Numbered from the stretch's first letter, positions 1 to 9,272 are shown. The stretch: 21,542 nucleotides of DNA from an uncultured Bacteroidales bacterium (GCA_903928285.1 CAIYQH010000077.1:1-21542); one strand, 5' to 3'. Translations and numbers: made by a program. Notes: generated from the letters alone by a model not told the origin.

Positions 1-138
1 GTGATTTTTGGACATGACATCTTTCAGACCTGCTTATCTGTATATCTTGTTTCCGGTAGGCAATACTCCTGGGATGATCTCCCTGAAAAGTGTTCCGTGC
101 ATGTAAAATTAAGAATAAATTTTAACTTTGATGCATAA
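1..138 (+). other. Open frame running in from the left edge
   Basis: Frame 1 is open from the first base to a TAA at 136-138, giving 45 codons with no homology I can recognise. It could be the 3' end of an upstream gene on the same strand, but a second frame is also open over most of this stretch (from about 5 to 112), so codon evidence does not single one out. A possible promoter element lies inside its last codons. I treat it as an unresolved edge. Confidence 0.2.
123..130 (+). promoter_or_regulatory. Possible Bacteroidota -7 promoter element (TAACTTTG)
   Basis: TAACTTTG matches the TAnnTTTG -7 consensus of Bacteroidota primary-sigma promoters and lies about 120 bp before the first gene of the cluster. 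No clear TTG-type -33 element is seen at the usual distance upstream, so the match rests on one short box. If real, transcription would start near 137 and leave a leader of roughly 115 nt. Confidence 0.3.
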
Positions 139-252
139 AACGGGCATGCCTGTGAACGATTTGTGACTTTTGAAACAGTTCATGTGGTAGTCCCAGGATT
201 GGACAGGTGTTTCAATCAATAACTAAGGAATCGATTCTGCAGTGTACAGCGG

Positions 253-3200
253 ATGTCCAATGCCTTATTATCGCTTATTAACGAATTATTTGAGATGGAT
301 GATGTCAGGTTGATTGCATTTTATCTTCCCCAATACCATCCGATACCGGAAAATGATGCCTGGTGGGGGAGGGGATTTACCGAGTGGACCAATGTTGCCG
401 GTGCAAAACCTCTTTTCCCGGGGCATTACCAGCCGCATATCCCGGCCGATCTTGGATTTTATGATCTCCGGCTGGCAGAAGTCCGCGAACAGCAGGCCCG
501 CCTGGCCCAAGTCCACGGAATTTATGGTTTTTGTTATTACTATTACTGTTTTAATGGAAAACGGCTACTTAACAGGCCGCTTGATGAGGTGCTGGCAACA
601 GGAAAACCTGATTTTCCTTTCTGTGTTTGCTGGGCCAATGAAAACTGGACCCGGAACTGGGATGGTTACGACCAGGATATCCTGATTGAACAAAACCATT
701 CTCCTGAGGATGACCTGGGATTCATCATGCAGCTGATCCCTTGTCTTACCGACAAAAGATACATCCGGGTTGGGAACAGGCTTCTTTTACTCGTGTATCG
801 TTCCGAGTTGTTTCCTGATCCTGTGAAAACCGCCGAATTGTGGCGCAAGACAGTCATGGAGCAAACAGGTGAAGAACTTTTCCTGTGTGCGGTAAACAGC
901 CATGACAAGAAGATAGACCCTCGGGCTATCGGGTTTGACGGGGTTGTTCAATTCCCGTTTGACTATACCCCCGGCTGCGTCATAAATAATTCAGTGTTTG
1001 CTGCATCTTACGGAATCAAGGTTGAAGATATCCGGGATAACCTGTTACTTGATTACCCTGCCGTCGTAGAACATTTTGTCGGTATGCCGAAGCCGGACTT
1101 CCCCTTTTTTAGGGGGGTATTCCCTTCGTGGGACAATACACCACGCAGGAAAAAATCCGGAATTATATTCCATAATTCCTCGCCTGAGTTGTATAAACTG
1201 TTTTTAAAATCGGTTATTGGTCTTACAAGAGAGGAGCATTCGGGTGATGAAAGGCTGGTTTTTATCAATGCCTGGAATGAATGGGCAGAGGGTGCTCATC
1301 TGGAACCCGACAGGAAATATGGGATGCAATTTCTTGAGGCCACCAGGGACGCACTGCAGGGAGAAAGTGACACCGGAAGCCTGCTGACCGAGGTCAGGGA
1401 GAAAAGGGCGGAATCAGGATTATGGTATTCGGAGACTGAAAAACTTCTTGAACGGCTGCAGGATTCCTCAGAACATCAACGGGAGCCCACTAATTCAGGT
1501 GAATCGGTTAACATCCGGCTGATCAATGAGATTCTGTTGCTGAACCGTAAGATCGGGAATCTTGAATTACGGATATCCCATTCAGCAGGGTTGATAGAAC
1601 AAAAAAACCTGCAACTGCTTGAATCGGCTGAACTCCTGACAGACAAGGAGGCAAAGGTTGCAGCGCTGGATCACCTTCTGCAGGATACTAAAGCACGATT
1701 GGTACAACAGGAAAGTATAGCAAATGAAGCAATCCGGCAACAGGAGGCAAAAATCGCTGAACTGAAGGATGCTGGATTCCGGTTAAATAATCTCCGGAGA
1801 GAATTAAAGGAATTGGAAACTGCCTCCAGTTCGACATTGGTTAAGCTGAAGGATATGGAACAAATGGTATTGTCGTTTCATGAGTCACTTTCCTGGAAGA
1901 TCACCGGTCCACTCCGCTGGTTTCACGGCAGTTTGTTCCGGGTTTTCTATCTTTTTTGCCCTTATGGCTCCAAGCGCTGGCTGCTTTTCAAGACATTTTC
2001 CAGGATCATGCTCCACCCTGCGCGATACCTGAAACAATTCCGGATAGCTGTTGTTAAAGAGTACCTGAATATTTTATTTCACCAGAACCTGGTCCGTTAC
2101 AACAAGCAGGTGGAGAGGGCGAATGACCACCCCGGGACCTTGTCCCTACCGGGGCTTGAAGAGCCGGTTCCCCTCAGTTTTATGCATGGTGCAATGGATG
2201 CTGATATAAACAGCGCTGAACTGATCTTTATCTGTTATGCCGGTATTGGGGAGGATGCCATTCGTGATATGGCAGGCGATTTGCTGCGGAATTATGGTGT
2301 GAACTTCCCTTTTATGGTTGTTGGATCTTCCGGGAGCGATCCGGGGGATCAGCGGAAAAGGCTTAACCATGTTGATCCCGGGCAGCTTCAGGATTTCCTT
2401 TTGCAGCACGGGTCGGTAAGGTATATCGGACTGATCAATAAACCCTGTTCCTTCAACAGGGAGACCCTGCCTGTTGCCATCAGTACCCTTGAAAAAGAGG
2501 GGCAGGCCTCGATGGTCGTTCCCAAATCACTGATCTATCCCCATAGGCTTCAGTCTGCCGGCACCATTATCTGGAATGACGGGTCATGTTGTGAATTCGG
2601 AAAGAATGAAGATCCTGTCAGACCGGAATTCAACTATCTCAGGGAGGTTGATTCAGGAAACGGTTTTGCACTGGTAAAAGCCAAAGAATTCATGGATTGG
2701 GTTAAGAACCCTGATGCCGGCTATTCTGATGGTTTATACCGTCTTCATGACCTTGCAATGTTTATCAGGCAGTCGGGCAAAAAGGTGTTCTACCAGCCTC
2801 TGGCAGAAGTTACAGTTGGTCTCCGGAACCAGGAGGAGATAAATGAAGTTGATCAGCACGCCTTTGCACAGCGTTGGAATAACCAATTGTCGGGTGGACA
2901 TCTCCCCTGTCGCCCTGAAAATATGTTTCTTGCCAGGGAAAGAGGCCAGGGGAGAAGGTACATGCTCATGATCGAATATAATGTGCCATTTTTTGACAAG
3001 GATGCCGGTTCCAAATCCATGTGCGGTTTCATTGACCTGTTTGTTCAGAAAGGGATTGTGTTAAAATACCTCAGTGATTTTTTCTATCCTGAAAAAAGAT
3101 ACCGTGAGGCACTTGAACAAAAATCGGTGGAGGTACTTCATGGCAAATATTACGAGGAGAATTTCGAGGATTGGTTAAGGTCAAACCAAAGCCACCTGTC

Positions 3201-4065
3201 ATATGCATTTTTAAGCAGGCCAACCATTGCGATCAAATATATTGAACTTATCAGGAAACTGACAAAAGCCAAGATCCTGTATTACGGTCATGATCTCCAT
3301 TATCTGAGGAAACTCCGACAATATGAGATAGAGAAAACAGAAGATTTGCTTCGCAGTGCACAGGAGTTCAAAGAAACTGAATCCAGGATTTTTGAAATTA
3401 CCGATGTGATTTATTACCTGTCATCGGCCGAGATCGGAATACTCCGGAGTGAGTTTGGTATTATAAAACCTGCGCGGGCTATTCCTTACATTTACAAGGA
3501 TTTTTATACGGGTGGATATTCAATCAGCGACAGGAATGATCTGCTTTTTGTGGGAAGCTTTTTACATCAGCCGAATATGGATGCTGTGTTGTGGTTCCTG
3601 GCCGAGGTATGGCCTTTGGTAACTGCAGTATTTCCGGCCATTCAGTTTAATATTGTCGGTTCCGATCCGCCTGAAGAGTTTTCTTCGATGGCATCCGGGA
3701 ATGTCAATATGCTTGGATTTTTATCTAATGAGGCACTTGAACAGACTTATCTTCACAGCAGGTTGGTCGTTGCCCCTTTGCGTTACGGGGCGGGGGTCAA
3801 AGGCAAGATTGTGGAGGCCATGTATTACGGGCTGCCGGTGGTGACCACCACGATTGGTGCAGAAGGGCTTGACGGGTCTGAAGAGACCCTGGAGATTCAT
3901 GATGATGCGGAACACTTTGCCCAGGCGATCATCAGTCTGTACGGGGATGAAAACCGGCTGACTGAACGTTCGGCGGCATCATGCAATTACGTTAAAACCT
4001 GGTTTTCCCAGGCGGCTGCCTATGAGATTTTTCGCAAGGATATAGATTTTCAACATGAACAGTAA
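253..4065 (+). CDS. Multidomain glycosyltransferase: WbsX/GH99-like + coiled coil + GT2-like + GT4
   Basis: A 1270-residue cytoplasmic-type protein. Residues about 17-365 are a WbsX (GH99-like) domain: FYLPQYHPIPEND at 23-35, WANENWTRNWDG at 127-138, and WNEWAEG at 341-347 with Glu343 and Glu346. Residues about 385-545 are Glu/Lys/Gln/Leu-rich and predicted coiled coil, followed by an SWKITGPLRW motif (547-556) typical of linkers in multidomain glycosyltransferases. Residues about 640-880 resemble the C-terminal half of GT2 enzymes (GTIIWNDG at 770-777, REVDSGNG at 797-804, KVFYQPLAEV at 844-853), but I see no DXD motif and no intact nucleotide-binding N-terminus. Residues about 900-1265 are a GT4 domain: YYGHDLHYLRK at 1010-1020, LLFVGSF at 1097-1103, and the C-terminal GVKGKIVEAMYYGLPVV at 1181-1197. 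The start at 253 is uncertain: the ATG at 295 (Met15) gives an N-terminus closer to the two stand-alone paralogues. Acceptor and donor sugars cannot be told. Confidence 0.9.
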   Translation: MSNALLSLINELFEMDDVRLIAFYLPQYHPIPENDAWWGRGFTEWTNVAGAKPLFPGHYQPHIPADLGFYDLRLAEVREQQARLAQVHGIYGFCYYYYCFNGKRLLNRPLDEVLATGKPDFPFCVCWANENWTRNWDGYDQDILIEQNHSPEDDLGFIMQLIPCLTDKRYIRVGNRLLLLVYRSELFPDPVKTAELWRKTVMEQTGEELFLCAVNSHDKKIDPRAIGFDGVVQFPFDYTPGCVINNSVFAASYGIKVEDIRDNLLLDYPAVVEHFVGMPKPDFPFFRGVFPSWDNTPRRKKSGIIFHNSSPELYKLFLKSVIGLTREEHSGDERLVFINAWNEWAEGAHLEPDRKYGMQFLEATRDALQGESDTGSLLTEVREKRAESGLWYSETEKLLERLQDSSEHQREPTNSGESVNIRLINEILLLNRKIGNLELRISHSAGLIEQKNLQLLESAELLTDKEAKVAALDHLLQDTKARLVQQESIANEAIRQQEAKIAELKDAGFRLNNLRRELKELETASSSTLVKLKDMEQMVLSFHESLSWKITGPLRWFHGSLFRVFYLFCPYGSKRWLLFKTFSRIMLHPARYLKQFRIAVVKEYLNILFHQNLVRYNKQVERANDHPGTLSLPGLEEPVPLSFMHGAMDADINSAELIFICYAGIGEDAIRDMAGDLLRNYGVNFPFMVVGSSGSDPGDQRKRLNHVDPGQLQDFLLQHGSVRYIGLINKPCSFNRETLPVAISTLEKEGQASMVVPKSLIYPHRLQSAGTIIWNDGSCCEFGKNEDPVRPEFNYLREVDSGNGFALVKAKEFMDWVKNPDAGYSDGLYRLHDLAMFIRQSGKKVFYQPLAEVTVGLRNQEEINEVDQHAFAQRWNNQLSGGHLPCRPENMFLARERGQGRRYMLMIEYNVPFFDKDAGSKSMCGFIDLFVQKGIVLKYLSDFFYPEKRYREALEQKSVEVLHGKYYEENFEDWLRSNQSHLSYAFLSRPTIAIKYIELIRKLTKAKILYYGHDLHYLRKLRQYEIEKTEDLLRSAQEFKETESRIFEITDVIYYLSSAEIGILRSEFGIIKPARAIPYIYKDFYTGGYSISDRNDLLFVGSFLHQPNMDAVLWFLAEVWPLVTAVFPAIQFNIVGSDPPEEFSSMASGNVNMLGFLSNEALEQTYLHSRLVVAPLRYGAGVKGKIVEAMYYGLPVVTTTIGAEGLDGSEETLEIHDDAEHFAQAIISLYGDENRLTERSAASCNYVKTWFSQAAAYEIFRKDIDFQHEQ

Positions 4066-4117
4066 CCCATTTGGCCGATGAAGGAAGTGAAAGACGATAA
4101 TTTTAAAACCCCTTTGA

Positions 4118-5209
4118 ATGCAGGCGATGGCTTCTGAAGTTAGGGTGCTCTCTTTTTACCTGCCCCAGTATCACCCGATTCCTGAGAATGACCTTTGGTG
4201 GGGAAAGGGATTTACGGAATGGACCAATGTGACACAGGCCCGGCCGCTGTTCAGAGGTCACCATCAGCCCAACCTGCCGGCCGACCTGGGTTTTTACGAT
4301 CTCAGGGTTCCGGAGGTGAGGGAGATGCAGTCGAAGTTGGCCCTTGATCACGGTGTTGACGGTTTCTGTTACTGGCATTACTGGTTCGGGAACGGGAAAA
4401 GACTGCTGGAAAGACCATTTGATGAAGTGGTAAAGAGTGGCAAACCCGCCATCCCTTTCTGCTTGGCCTGGGCCAACCAGAGCTGGACTGGAATCTGGCA
4501 CGGGCTGAAGGATCATGTGCTGATAACACAGGAATACCCGGGGGAGGCTGATCACCGGGACCATTTTAACCATCTCCTGCCCGCCTTCCTGGATGAGCGG
4601 TATATTAAAATCGACAACAAGCCTCTTTTTGTTGTATATATCCCGGATGGAATCCCCGATCCAAAGCGGTTCACCGCCTTGTGGAATGAACTTGCCGTGA
4701 AAAATGGTTTCAACGGGATCTATTTTGTCGGGATCCACTACATGGGATGGGATCATCTGAAAGAGGGGTTTGATGCCAAAACAATCCACCAGCCAAGTCA
4801 TTATGTTTTTGTTCAGCAGGAACAGCAAAAGATTCGGGAGAGTAGGCGGATGAACTGGTTCCCAAAAAGGGAAAAACCGGCAATATATTCCTATCCCGAC
4901 CTTGTCGATACCTATGATTTTGCCCGGTTCAGGGGCAAAGATTTTATTCCAACCATTGTTCCAAACTGGGACAACACCTCCCGTTCGAAATATTCCGGAT
5001 GGGTATTCCGGGGATCTACGCCTGAACTGTTTAAGAAACACTTCAGGGACGCTTTGGATTATGTAGTGAATCATCAGCAGGGAGAAAAGATCATCTTTAT
5101 CAAATCCTGGAATGAATGGGCCGAGGGAAACTACCTTGAACCCGACCAGCGCTGGGGAAGATCATACCTGGAGGCCATCAGGGAGGTGAGGAGCAGTTTT
5201 AAAGAATAA
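4118..5209 (+). CDS. WbsX-like (GH99-like) glycan biosynthesis protein
   Basis: The whole 363-residue protein is one WbsX-family domain (Glyco_tran_WbsX, a GH99-like TIM-barrel family found in O-antigen and capsule loci), with no signal peptide or membrane segment. Conserved blocks are FYLPQYHPIPEND at 13-25, GFTEWTN at 31-37, YWHYWFGNGK at 85-94, WANQSWTGIWHG at 118-129 and SWNEWAEGNYLEPD at 330-343. Glu333 and Glu336 fit the E-W-x-E catalytic pair of GH99 enzymes. It differs from the WbsX domain of the preceding fusion protein in the middle block (NQSWTGIWHG instead of NENWTRNWDG) but is very like the protein at 14920, so those two are close paralogues. It sits 52 bp after the fusion gene and 20 bp before a GT4 gene, probably in one operon. 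The start could also be the ATG at 4127. Family membership is firm; whether it transfers or hydrolyses is not known. Confidence 0.88.
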   Translation: MQAMASEVRVLSFYLPQYHPIPENDLWWGKGFTEWTNVTQARPLFRGHHQPNLPADLGFYDLRVPEVREMQSKLALDHGVDGFCYWHYWFGNGKRLLERPFDEVVKSGKPAIPFCLAWANQSWTGIWHGLKDHVLITQEYPGEADHRDHFNHLLPAFLDERYIKIDNKPLFVVYIPDGIPDPKRFTALWNELAVKNGFNGIYFVGIHYMGWDHLKEGFDAKTIHQPSHYVFVQQEQQKIRESRRMNWFPKREKPAIYSYPDLVDTYDFARFRGKDFIPTIVPNWDNTSRSKYSGWVFRGSTPELFKKHFRDALDYVVNHQQGEKIIFIKSWNEWAEGNYLEPDQRWGRSYLEAIREVRSSFKE

Positions 5210-5229
5210 AAACAGAATTCAGGTTCATT

Positions 5230-6369
5230 ATGACGCAAAATATACTCGTTATTTCACCAACTCCCACCCACCCGACAAATGCTGGGAACCGCAGCAGGAT
5301 CCTGGTTTACCTGAACTACCTGATAAGGTCGGGCCACCAGGTACATTTTCTCTATTCCGACCAGGAGGATTCTGATATCAAAGCCATGGAAAATTTCTGG
5401 GGGGAGCGGTTTCATTATCTACCCTACAAGCCGCCGGTGAAGGTACCCTTCAATAGGTTTATGATGCGGGTAAATCCCAACTACCGCTATTATTGCCATG
5501 TGGATGATTATTATAATGAACTGCTGGATGAAAAGATCAGGGCACTTCACAGGGAGTTTTCCTATACTGCAGTGATCGTAGAGTATATCTTCAACACCCG
5601 GGCCTTTCTCAACTTCGGCAGCGAAGTGCTCAAAGTGGTTGACACCCACGATGTCATGACCGACCGTCACAAGCATTTCCTGCGGGCTGGGAAACCTGCG
5701 GTTTGGTATTCAACGCCGCGAAGAGAGGAAAGAAAAGGGATAAACCGTGCTGATATCGTAATGGCCATCCAGGATCGGGAGGCCACTTTTTTCAGGAAGC
5801 TGACCCGAAAAAAAGTCATAACAATAGGTCATAGTGTCACGGTGTCAGATCCTTCAGTAAAAACGCAACCCCTTGAGAGGATTCTCTTTGTCGGTTCCGG
5901 CAACCCGAGTAACCTCCATGCCATCAGTGATTTTATTAAAGATTTCCTACCGGTGCTGCGTGAGAAACACAAGGGATTGCAGTTGCTGCTTGCAGGGAGG
6001 ATCTGCCAGGTTGTAGAAGCAACCGAGGGTGTAATCAGGCTGGGAGAGGTGGATGACCTTGATGAGGCATATAGCACCTCTGATATTGTTTGTAACCCCC
6101 TGACCATTGGTACCGGGTTGAAAATCAAAATGATTGAGGCGCTTGGTTATGGCAAGGCTGTCATATCAACCAAGGTGGGCGCTGAAGGACTTGAGGATGG
6201 CGCTGGTTCGGCTTTCCTGCTGGCCGACACTCCTAAGCAATTCGCTGATCAGATTGGCAGATTGCTGAAGGAATCAGGATGTTTCAATTCCATTGCCGAG
6301 CATGCGGTTCGGTTCGCGAACCGCTATAACGAAAAGGTTTATTCTGAACTTTCCTCTTTATTTAAATAA
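5230..6369 (+). CDS. Family GT4 (group 1) glycosyltransferase
   Basis: A 379-residue GT-B fold enzyme of normal size. The N-terminal domain opens with ILVISPTPTHPTNAGNR (5-21), the usual first beta strand and glycine-containing loop, and contains VVDTHDVMTDRH at 136-147. The C-terminal nucleotide-sugar domain starts near RILFVGSG (217-224) and carries LTIGTGLKIKMIEALGYGKAV at 291-311, with Glu303 as the conserved acidic residue of the E-x7-E type motif, followed by GAEGLEDG. No membrane segment is seen, so it should act at the cytoplasmic face on a carrier-linked glycan. It follows the WbsX-like gene by 20 bp, an arrangement repeated at 14920-17189. Donor and acceptor are not readable from sequence. 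Confidence 0.9.
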   Translation: MTQNILVISPTPTHPTNAGNRSRILVYLNYLIRSGHQVHFLYSDQEDSDIKAMENFWGERFHYLPYKPPVKVPFNRFMMRVNPNYRYYCHVDDYYNELLDEKIRALHREFSYTAVIVEYIFNTRAFLNFGSEVLKVVDTHDVMTDRHKHFLRAGKPAVWYSTPRREERKGINRADIVMAIQDREATFFRKLTRKKVITIGHSVTVSDPSVKTQPLERILFVGSGNPSNLHAISDFIKDFLPVLREKHKGLQLLLAGRICQVVEATEGVIRLGEVDDLDEAYSTSDIVCNPLTIGTGLKIKMIEALGYGKAVISTKVGAEGLEDGAGSAFLLADTPKQFADQIGRLLKESGCFNSIAEHAVRFANRYNEKVYSELSSLFK

Positions 6370-6403
6370 TAAAAGGGGATTAATTAAGGCGACATATCCG
6401 GTT

Positions 6404-6778
6404 ATGAAGATAATTATCCTGGGAAGTTGTATTTTAAACGATGCATTTCATAAAAATATTGTTTTTTCAGAAAACGAGGAAATAATCATGAAACGCATTT
6501 TAAAAAGCAAAGGGAAGTTACAGCTTGTTACAGGTATGATAGTGATCAATCAGAGTTATTGATTTGAACCAGGTTATTTCAAATGGTACTTTCTGTTATC
6601 CGGGTTGTTGTCAAAGGGGCAACTGCACAACCAGGTGTTGGAGATATTGGGTAGCAGGGTCGCTGATGGCCGGATCAGGATCATCGCCGCTATGAATGGT
6701 TACCTATTCCCGCTGACCCGAAGGATTGAATTTGAAGCAGAGCCTTTAACCTTTTATTCACGATCTCCGGTAAAATAA
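6404..6778 (+). pseudogene. Interrupted reading frame, unrecognised (one in-frame TGA)
   Basis: This fills the 414-bp gap between the GT4 gene and the next membrane protein gene. One frame starts at an ATG at 6404 (MKIIILGSCILNDAF), meets a TGA at 6560-6562, then continues open for 71 codons to a TAA at 6776-6778. The part after the TGA reads like ordinary protein (EPGYFKWYFLLSG, later IRIIAAMNGYLFPL) and its stop lies 5 bases before the next gene's ATG, typical operon spacing. It has no good start of its own: the first in-frame ATG is far in, near 6692. A single Trp TGG to TGA change would explain the break. TGA is an ordinary stop elsewhere here (10900, 16017, 18035), so a changed genetic code is unlikely. 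I recognise no family in either half. Alternatives are a short real gene of 52 codons, or non-coding sequence. Confidence 0.4.
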
Positions 6779-6783
6779 AGATC

Positions 6784-8151
6784 ATGCGGAACTCGGACAG
6801 ATGGCCAAAGAGATCTTTGGGAATTTTGGCAGAATCAACAACAGGAAAGAAATCACAACTTTACTGGTTCCTGTTTCTGCTGATCTCGGCTGCACTTGTC
6901 AACTCCTTCCTGATAGACAAACATTTTTCGGCCGATGGTGTATATTATTTCTTTCAGATTCTCCAGAAAAGGACATTTGTCCATCATGACTGGGCGAGGC
7001 AATATTCTCTCTATCTCACGCAATGGCCTGTAGTCCTGGCCCTTCAGCTTGGTGTAAAGGATGTTATAGCACTCAACAGGCTGTTTGCCTTGGGCATCTA
7101 TTCTGTTTACCTGATTTCATTCCTGCTTTGTGATATCGCACTGTGCGAAGATGACAAGACCATGCTGATCTGGCCCTTACTATCCATGGTGGCGCTGAAT
7201 TTCTCCACGGATTACCACCTTTCGGGAGAGTATCCGGTGGTGATGCTCCTTGCATGGCCCATCCTTTTTTATCTTATCAGGAACAGGCTGACTACAGCAG
7301 ACAGGGTGATCCTGCTCCTTCTGATGGTATTATACAGCCGGATATACCAGTCAGCCATGGCCGCTTCAGTGGTTTTCGGGGGGCTGCTTGTTTACCAGAA
7401 CCTCTTCCGGAAACCGGGGCGCCCTGCTGTTGAATTGTATATTCTCCTCCTCCTTTCTGCATTAATCTTCGCCATTGCATGGTATACCACCATCCATCCA
7501 TTCAGTGATGCTAACAAAACCGCATTCCTTGATAATCTGCCGTTGGTTTTACACAATGAACCGTTATGTATTTCCATGGTTTTCATGGTACTCTTTGCCT
7601 TCGGTTCCGCATTCAGGAAACCATGGATTTATGCAGCCTCAATGCTCCCCCTTCTGTTTTATCTCGGCACGTTGTTCATCTCAGCGCAGGGTGTACCCGC
7701 CAGGATCTCCTTTGCCTCGAGGTCGGTTTCAACTTTCATTCTCCCGCTCTTCATGCTGACAGCCCTGTTTCTCCATTACCGGGGTTTCAGGTTCGATCGC
7801 ATTCCGCTTCTGATCATCTCCCTGTTTATTGCATTGATGGTTGCGGGGAACATTCGCTATTCGGTCGACTGGCTGCAATATAAGGAGGAGTATGTTGCCG
7901 TGCTCAACAGCCATTCTGGTTTTGTGCCTGTGGAAAAGACCTGCTTAATGAAAAACCCATGCCAGTGGGGATGGACCAATCCTTTCCTGAGCCTTGCCTG
8001 GTCCGATGGCTGCGTTCATTCTATTGTTATGAACCAGCCTTCAAAAAATGGCTTTTTTAAAACACCTTTCAGGCACCTTAAATGGACCAATTATCTCTGT
8101 TATTCAAAGGTTTTTCTGGCTGTTGATTCAACTGTCAGGATATGTCCCTAA
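6784..8151 (+). CDS. Polytopic inner-membrane protein of unknown function, GT-C-like
   Basis: A 455-residue protein with about nine hydrophobic segments, roughly at residues 27-45, 78-92, 98-118, 128-142, 150-166, 175-205, 217-235, 262-277, 282-300, 315-332 and 340-355 (some may be re-entrant or merge). A short cytoplasmic head precedes the first segment, and the loop after it carries FSADGVYYFF (48-57). An acidic residue in the first external loop is a feature of GT-C membrane glycosyltransferases, but the match is weak. The last 100 residues are a soluble tail containing QWGWTNPFLSLAWSDGC (394-410). A glycosyltransferase using a lipid-linked donor, or a Wzy-like polymerase, fits the context; neither is shown. 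The ATG lies 5 bases after the stop of the interrupted frame. The C-terminus ends without an obvious motif, so a late frameshift cannot be excluded. Confidence 0.75.
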   Translation: MRNSDRWPKRSLGILAESTTGKKSQLYWFLFLLISAALVNSFLIDKHFSADGVYYFFQILQKRTFVHHDWARQYSLYLTQWPVVLALQLGVKDVIALNRLFALGIYSVYLISFLLCDIALCEDDKTMLIWPLLSMVALNFSTDYHLSGEYPVVMLLAWPILFYLIRNRLTTADRVILLLLMVLYSRIYQSAMAASVVFGGLLVYQNLFRKPGRPAVELYILLLLSALIFAIAWYTTIHPFSDANKTAFLDNLPLVLHNEPLCISMVFMVLFAFGSAFRKPWIYAASMLPLLFYLGTLFISAQGVPARISFASRSVSTFILPLFMLTALFLHYRGFRFDRIPLLIISLFIALMVAGNIRYSVDWLQYKEEYVAVLNSHSGFVPVEKTCLMKNPCQWGWTNPFLSLAWSDGCVHSIVMNQPSKNGFFKTPFRHLKWTNYLCYSKVFLAVDSTVRICP

Positions 8152-8247
8152 ATTGCAGGTTCAATTTTTTTCATTCCAGGATCGGGTTTTTCAGGGGAGG
8201 TTCCGGAGAAATCAGGCCTGGATCAGCCAGCGTCAATACATGCCAGT

Positions 8248-9267
8248 ATGAAAAGATATGATCCTCCATTTAATTTATTACACATGCTGGTTGAAAAATT
8301 GTCCCGCAAATGCAACAGGTGGGGGAGAGCTGTTTTCAATTTCATTTTACGAGCCGGCTGCAACGATGCTTATAGCGCTCTCTCCGGTAACAGGCAAACA
8401 GGATTCCCAGAGGGGATGGTTGTTTTTTACCTGAGAAATTACCAGGAGTACCTGCATTTACTGGAGACAGAAAAAGAACTGATAAGGAAAATCGACGAGA
8501 AGGAGTTGCCTTTGAGCCAATTCGGGGTGCAAACAACCATTGGGGGTTTTTGTTTTATTTGTGGGCATAAAGTTGATTTTCATGTTGATTTTCAATTTTC
8601 ATTTTTTGACAGGAATATCAGGATCCCTAACTGGAGAGAGCGTATGGTATGCCCGGATTGTGGCATGAGTGGCCGCACCAGGGCAATTTATCATTTTTTG
8701 ATGACGAAAGTGAGACCACGCAGCAACTCCCGGATTTATATCACCGAACAGGTAACCCCCCTGTATAAGGAGTTGCTTAAACATTATCCAAAATTGACAG
8801 GAAGCGAATATTTGGACAATGCTACAACCAATCATTACGATGGAACCAGCCAAATCAGAAATGAGGATCTCACAAGACTTTCCTTCCGGGACAGTAGCTT
8901 TCACTATATTCTAAGTTTTGATTGTCTGGAACATATCCCTGATTACAGGCAAGCGATCAGGGAAATATTCAGGTGCCTGAAAGAGGGCGGAATTTTCTAT
9001 TTTTGTGTTCCGTTCTATCCCTACCAACAATTTAATACTTTACGTGCCTATATCGATGATGATGAGCAGATAGTTCACCTGGAGCCGCCGGAATACCACG
9101 GGAATCCACTCAGCGAAGACGGAAGCCTGTGTTATCATAATTTTAGCTTTCAATTACCGGATGAGATCAGGGAGACAGGGTTCAGGGATGTTGAGGTTGT
9201 TTTTTACTGGTCGGAGAAATATGGCTATCTGGGTGGTTTAAAAGCGCTGTTTATTGCGACAAAATAG
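8248..9267 (+). CDS. Class I SAM-dependent methyltransferase with zinc-ribbon-like insert
   Basis: A 339-residue protein. Residues 1-95 are a variable, partly hydrophobic head. Cys102-x2-Cys105 (FCFICG) and Cys135-x2-Cys138 (VCPDCG) form a four-cysteine set that should bind one zinc ion. The methyltransferase core follows: a strand at IYITEQV (163-169) where Glu167 stands in the place of the usual glycine-rich motif I, then FRDSSFHYILSFDCLEHIPD (213-232) as motifs around the Methyltransf_11 acidic and HIPD positions, and REIFRCLKEGG (238-248). The lack of the standard ExGxGxG loop is notable but the rest of the fold signature is clear. It probably methylates a sugar or terminal group of the glycan. 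It starts 96 bp after the membrane protein gene; no strong ribosome binding site is seen. Confidence 0.78.
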   Translation: MKRYDPPFNLLHMLVEKLSRKCNRWGRAVFNFILRAGCNDAYSALSGNRQTGFPEGMVVFYLRNYQEYLHLLETEKELIRKIDEKELPLSQFGVQTTIGGFCFICGHKVDFHVDFQFSFFDRNIRIPNWRERMVCPDCGMSGRTRAIYHFLMTKVRPRSNSRIYITEQVTPLYKELLKHYPKLTGSEYLDNATTNHYDGTSQIRNEDLTRLSFRDSSFHYILSFDCLEHIPDYRQAIREIFRCLKEGGIFYFCVPFYPYQQFNTLRAYIDDDEQIVHLEPPEYHGNPLSEDGSLCYHNFSFQLPDEIRETGFRDVEVVFYWSEKYGYLGGLKALFIATK

Positions 9268-9272
9268 AATGT

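Noticed and set aside
4103..5074. Long open frame of 323 codons on the minus strand
   Set aside because: It lies wholly across the WbsX-like gene at 4118, which has clear family motifs. The minus-strand translation has no recognisable domain and is a mirror of the coding bias.
8048..8251. Open frame of 67 codons spanning the end of the membrane protein gene and the following gap
   Set aside because: Its composition is not protein-like and it has no motif. I considered it as a frameshifted tail of the membrane protein but found no convincing continuation.
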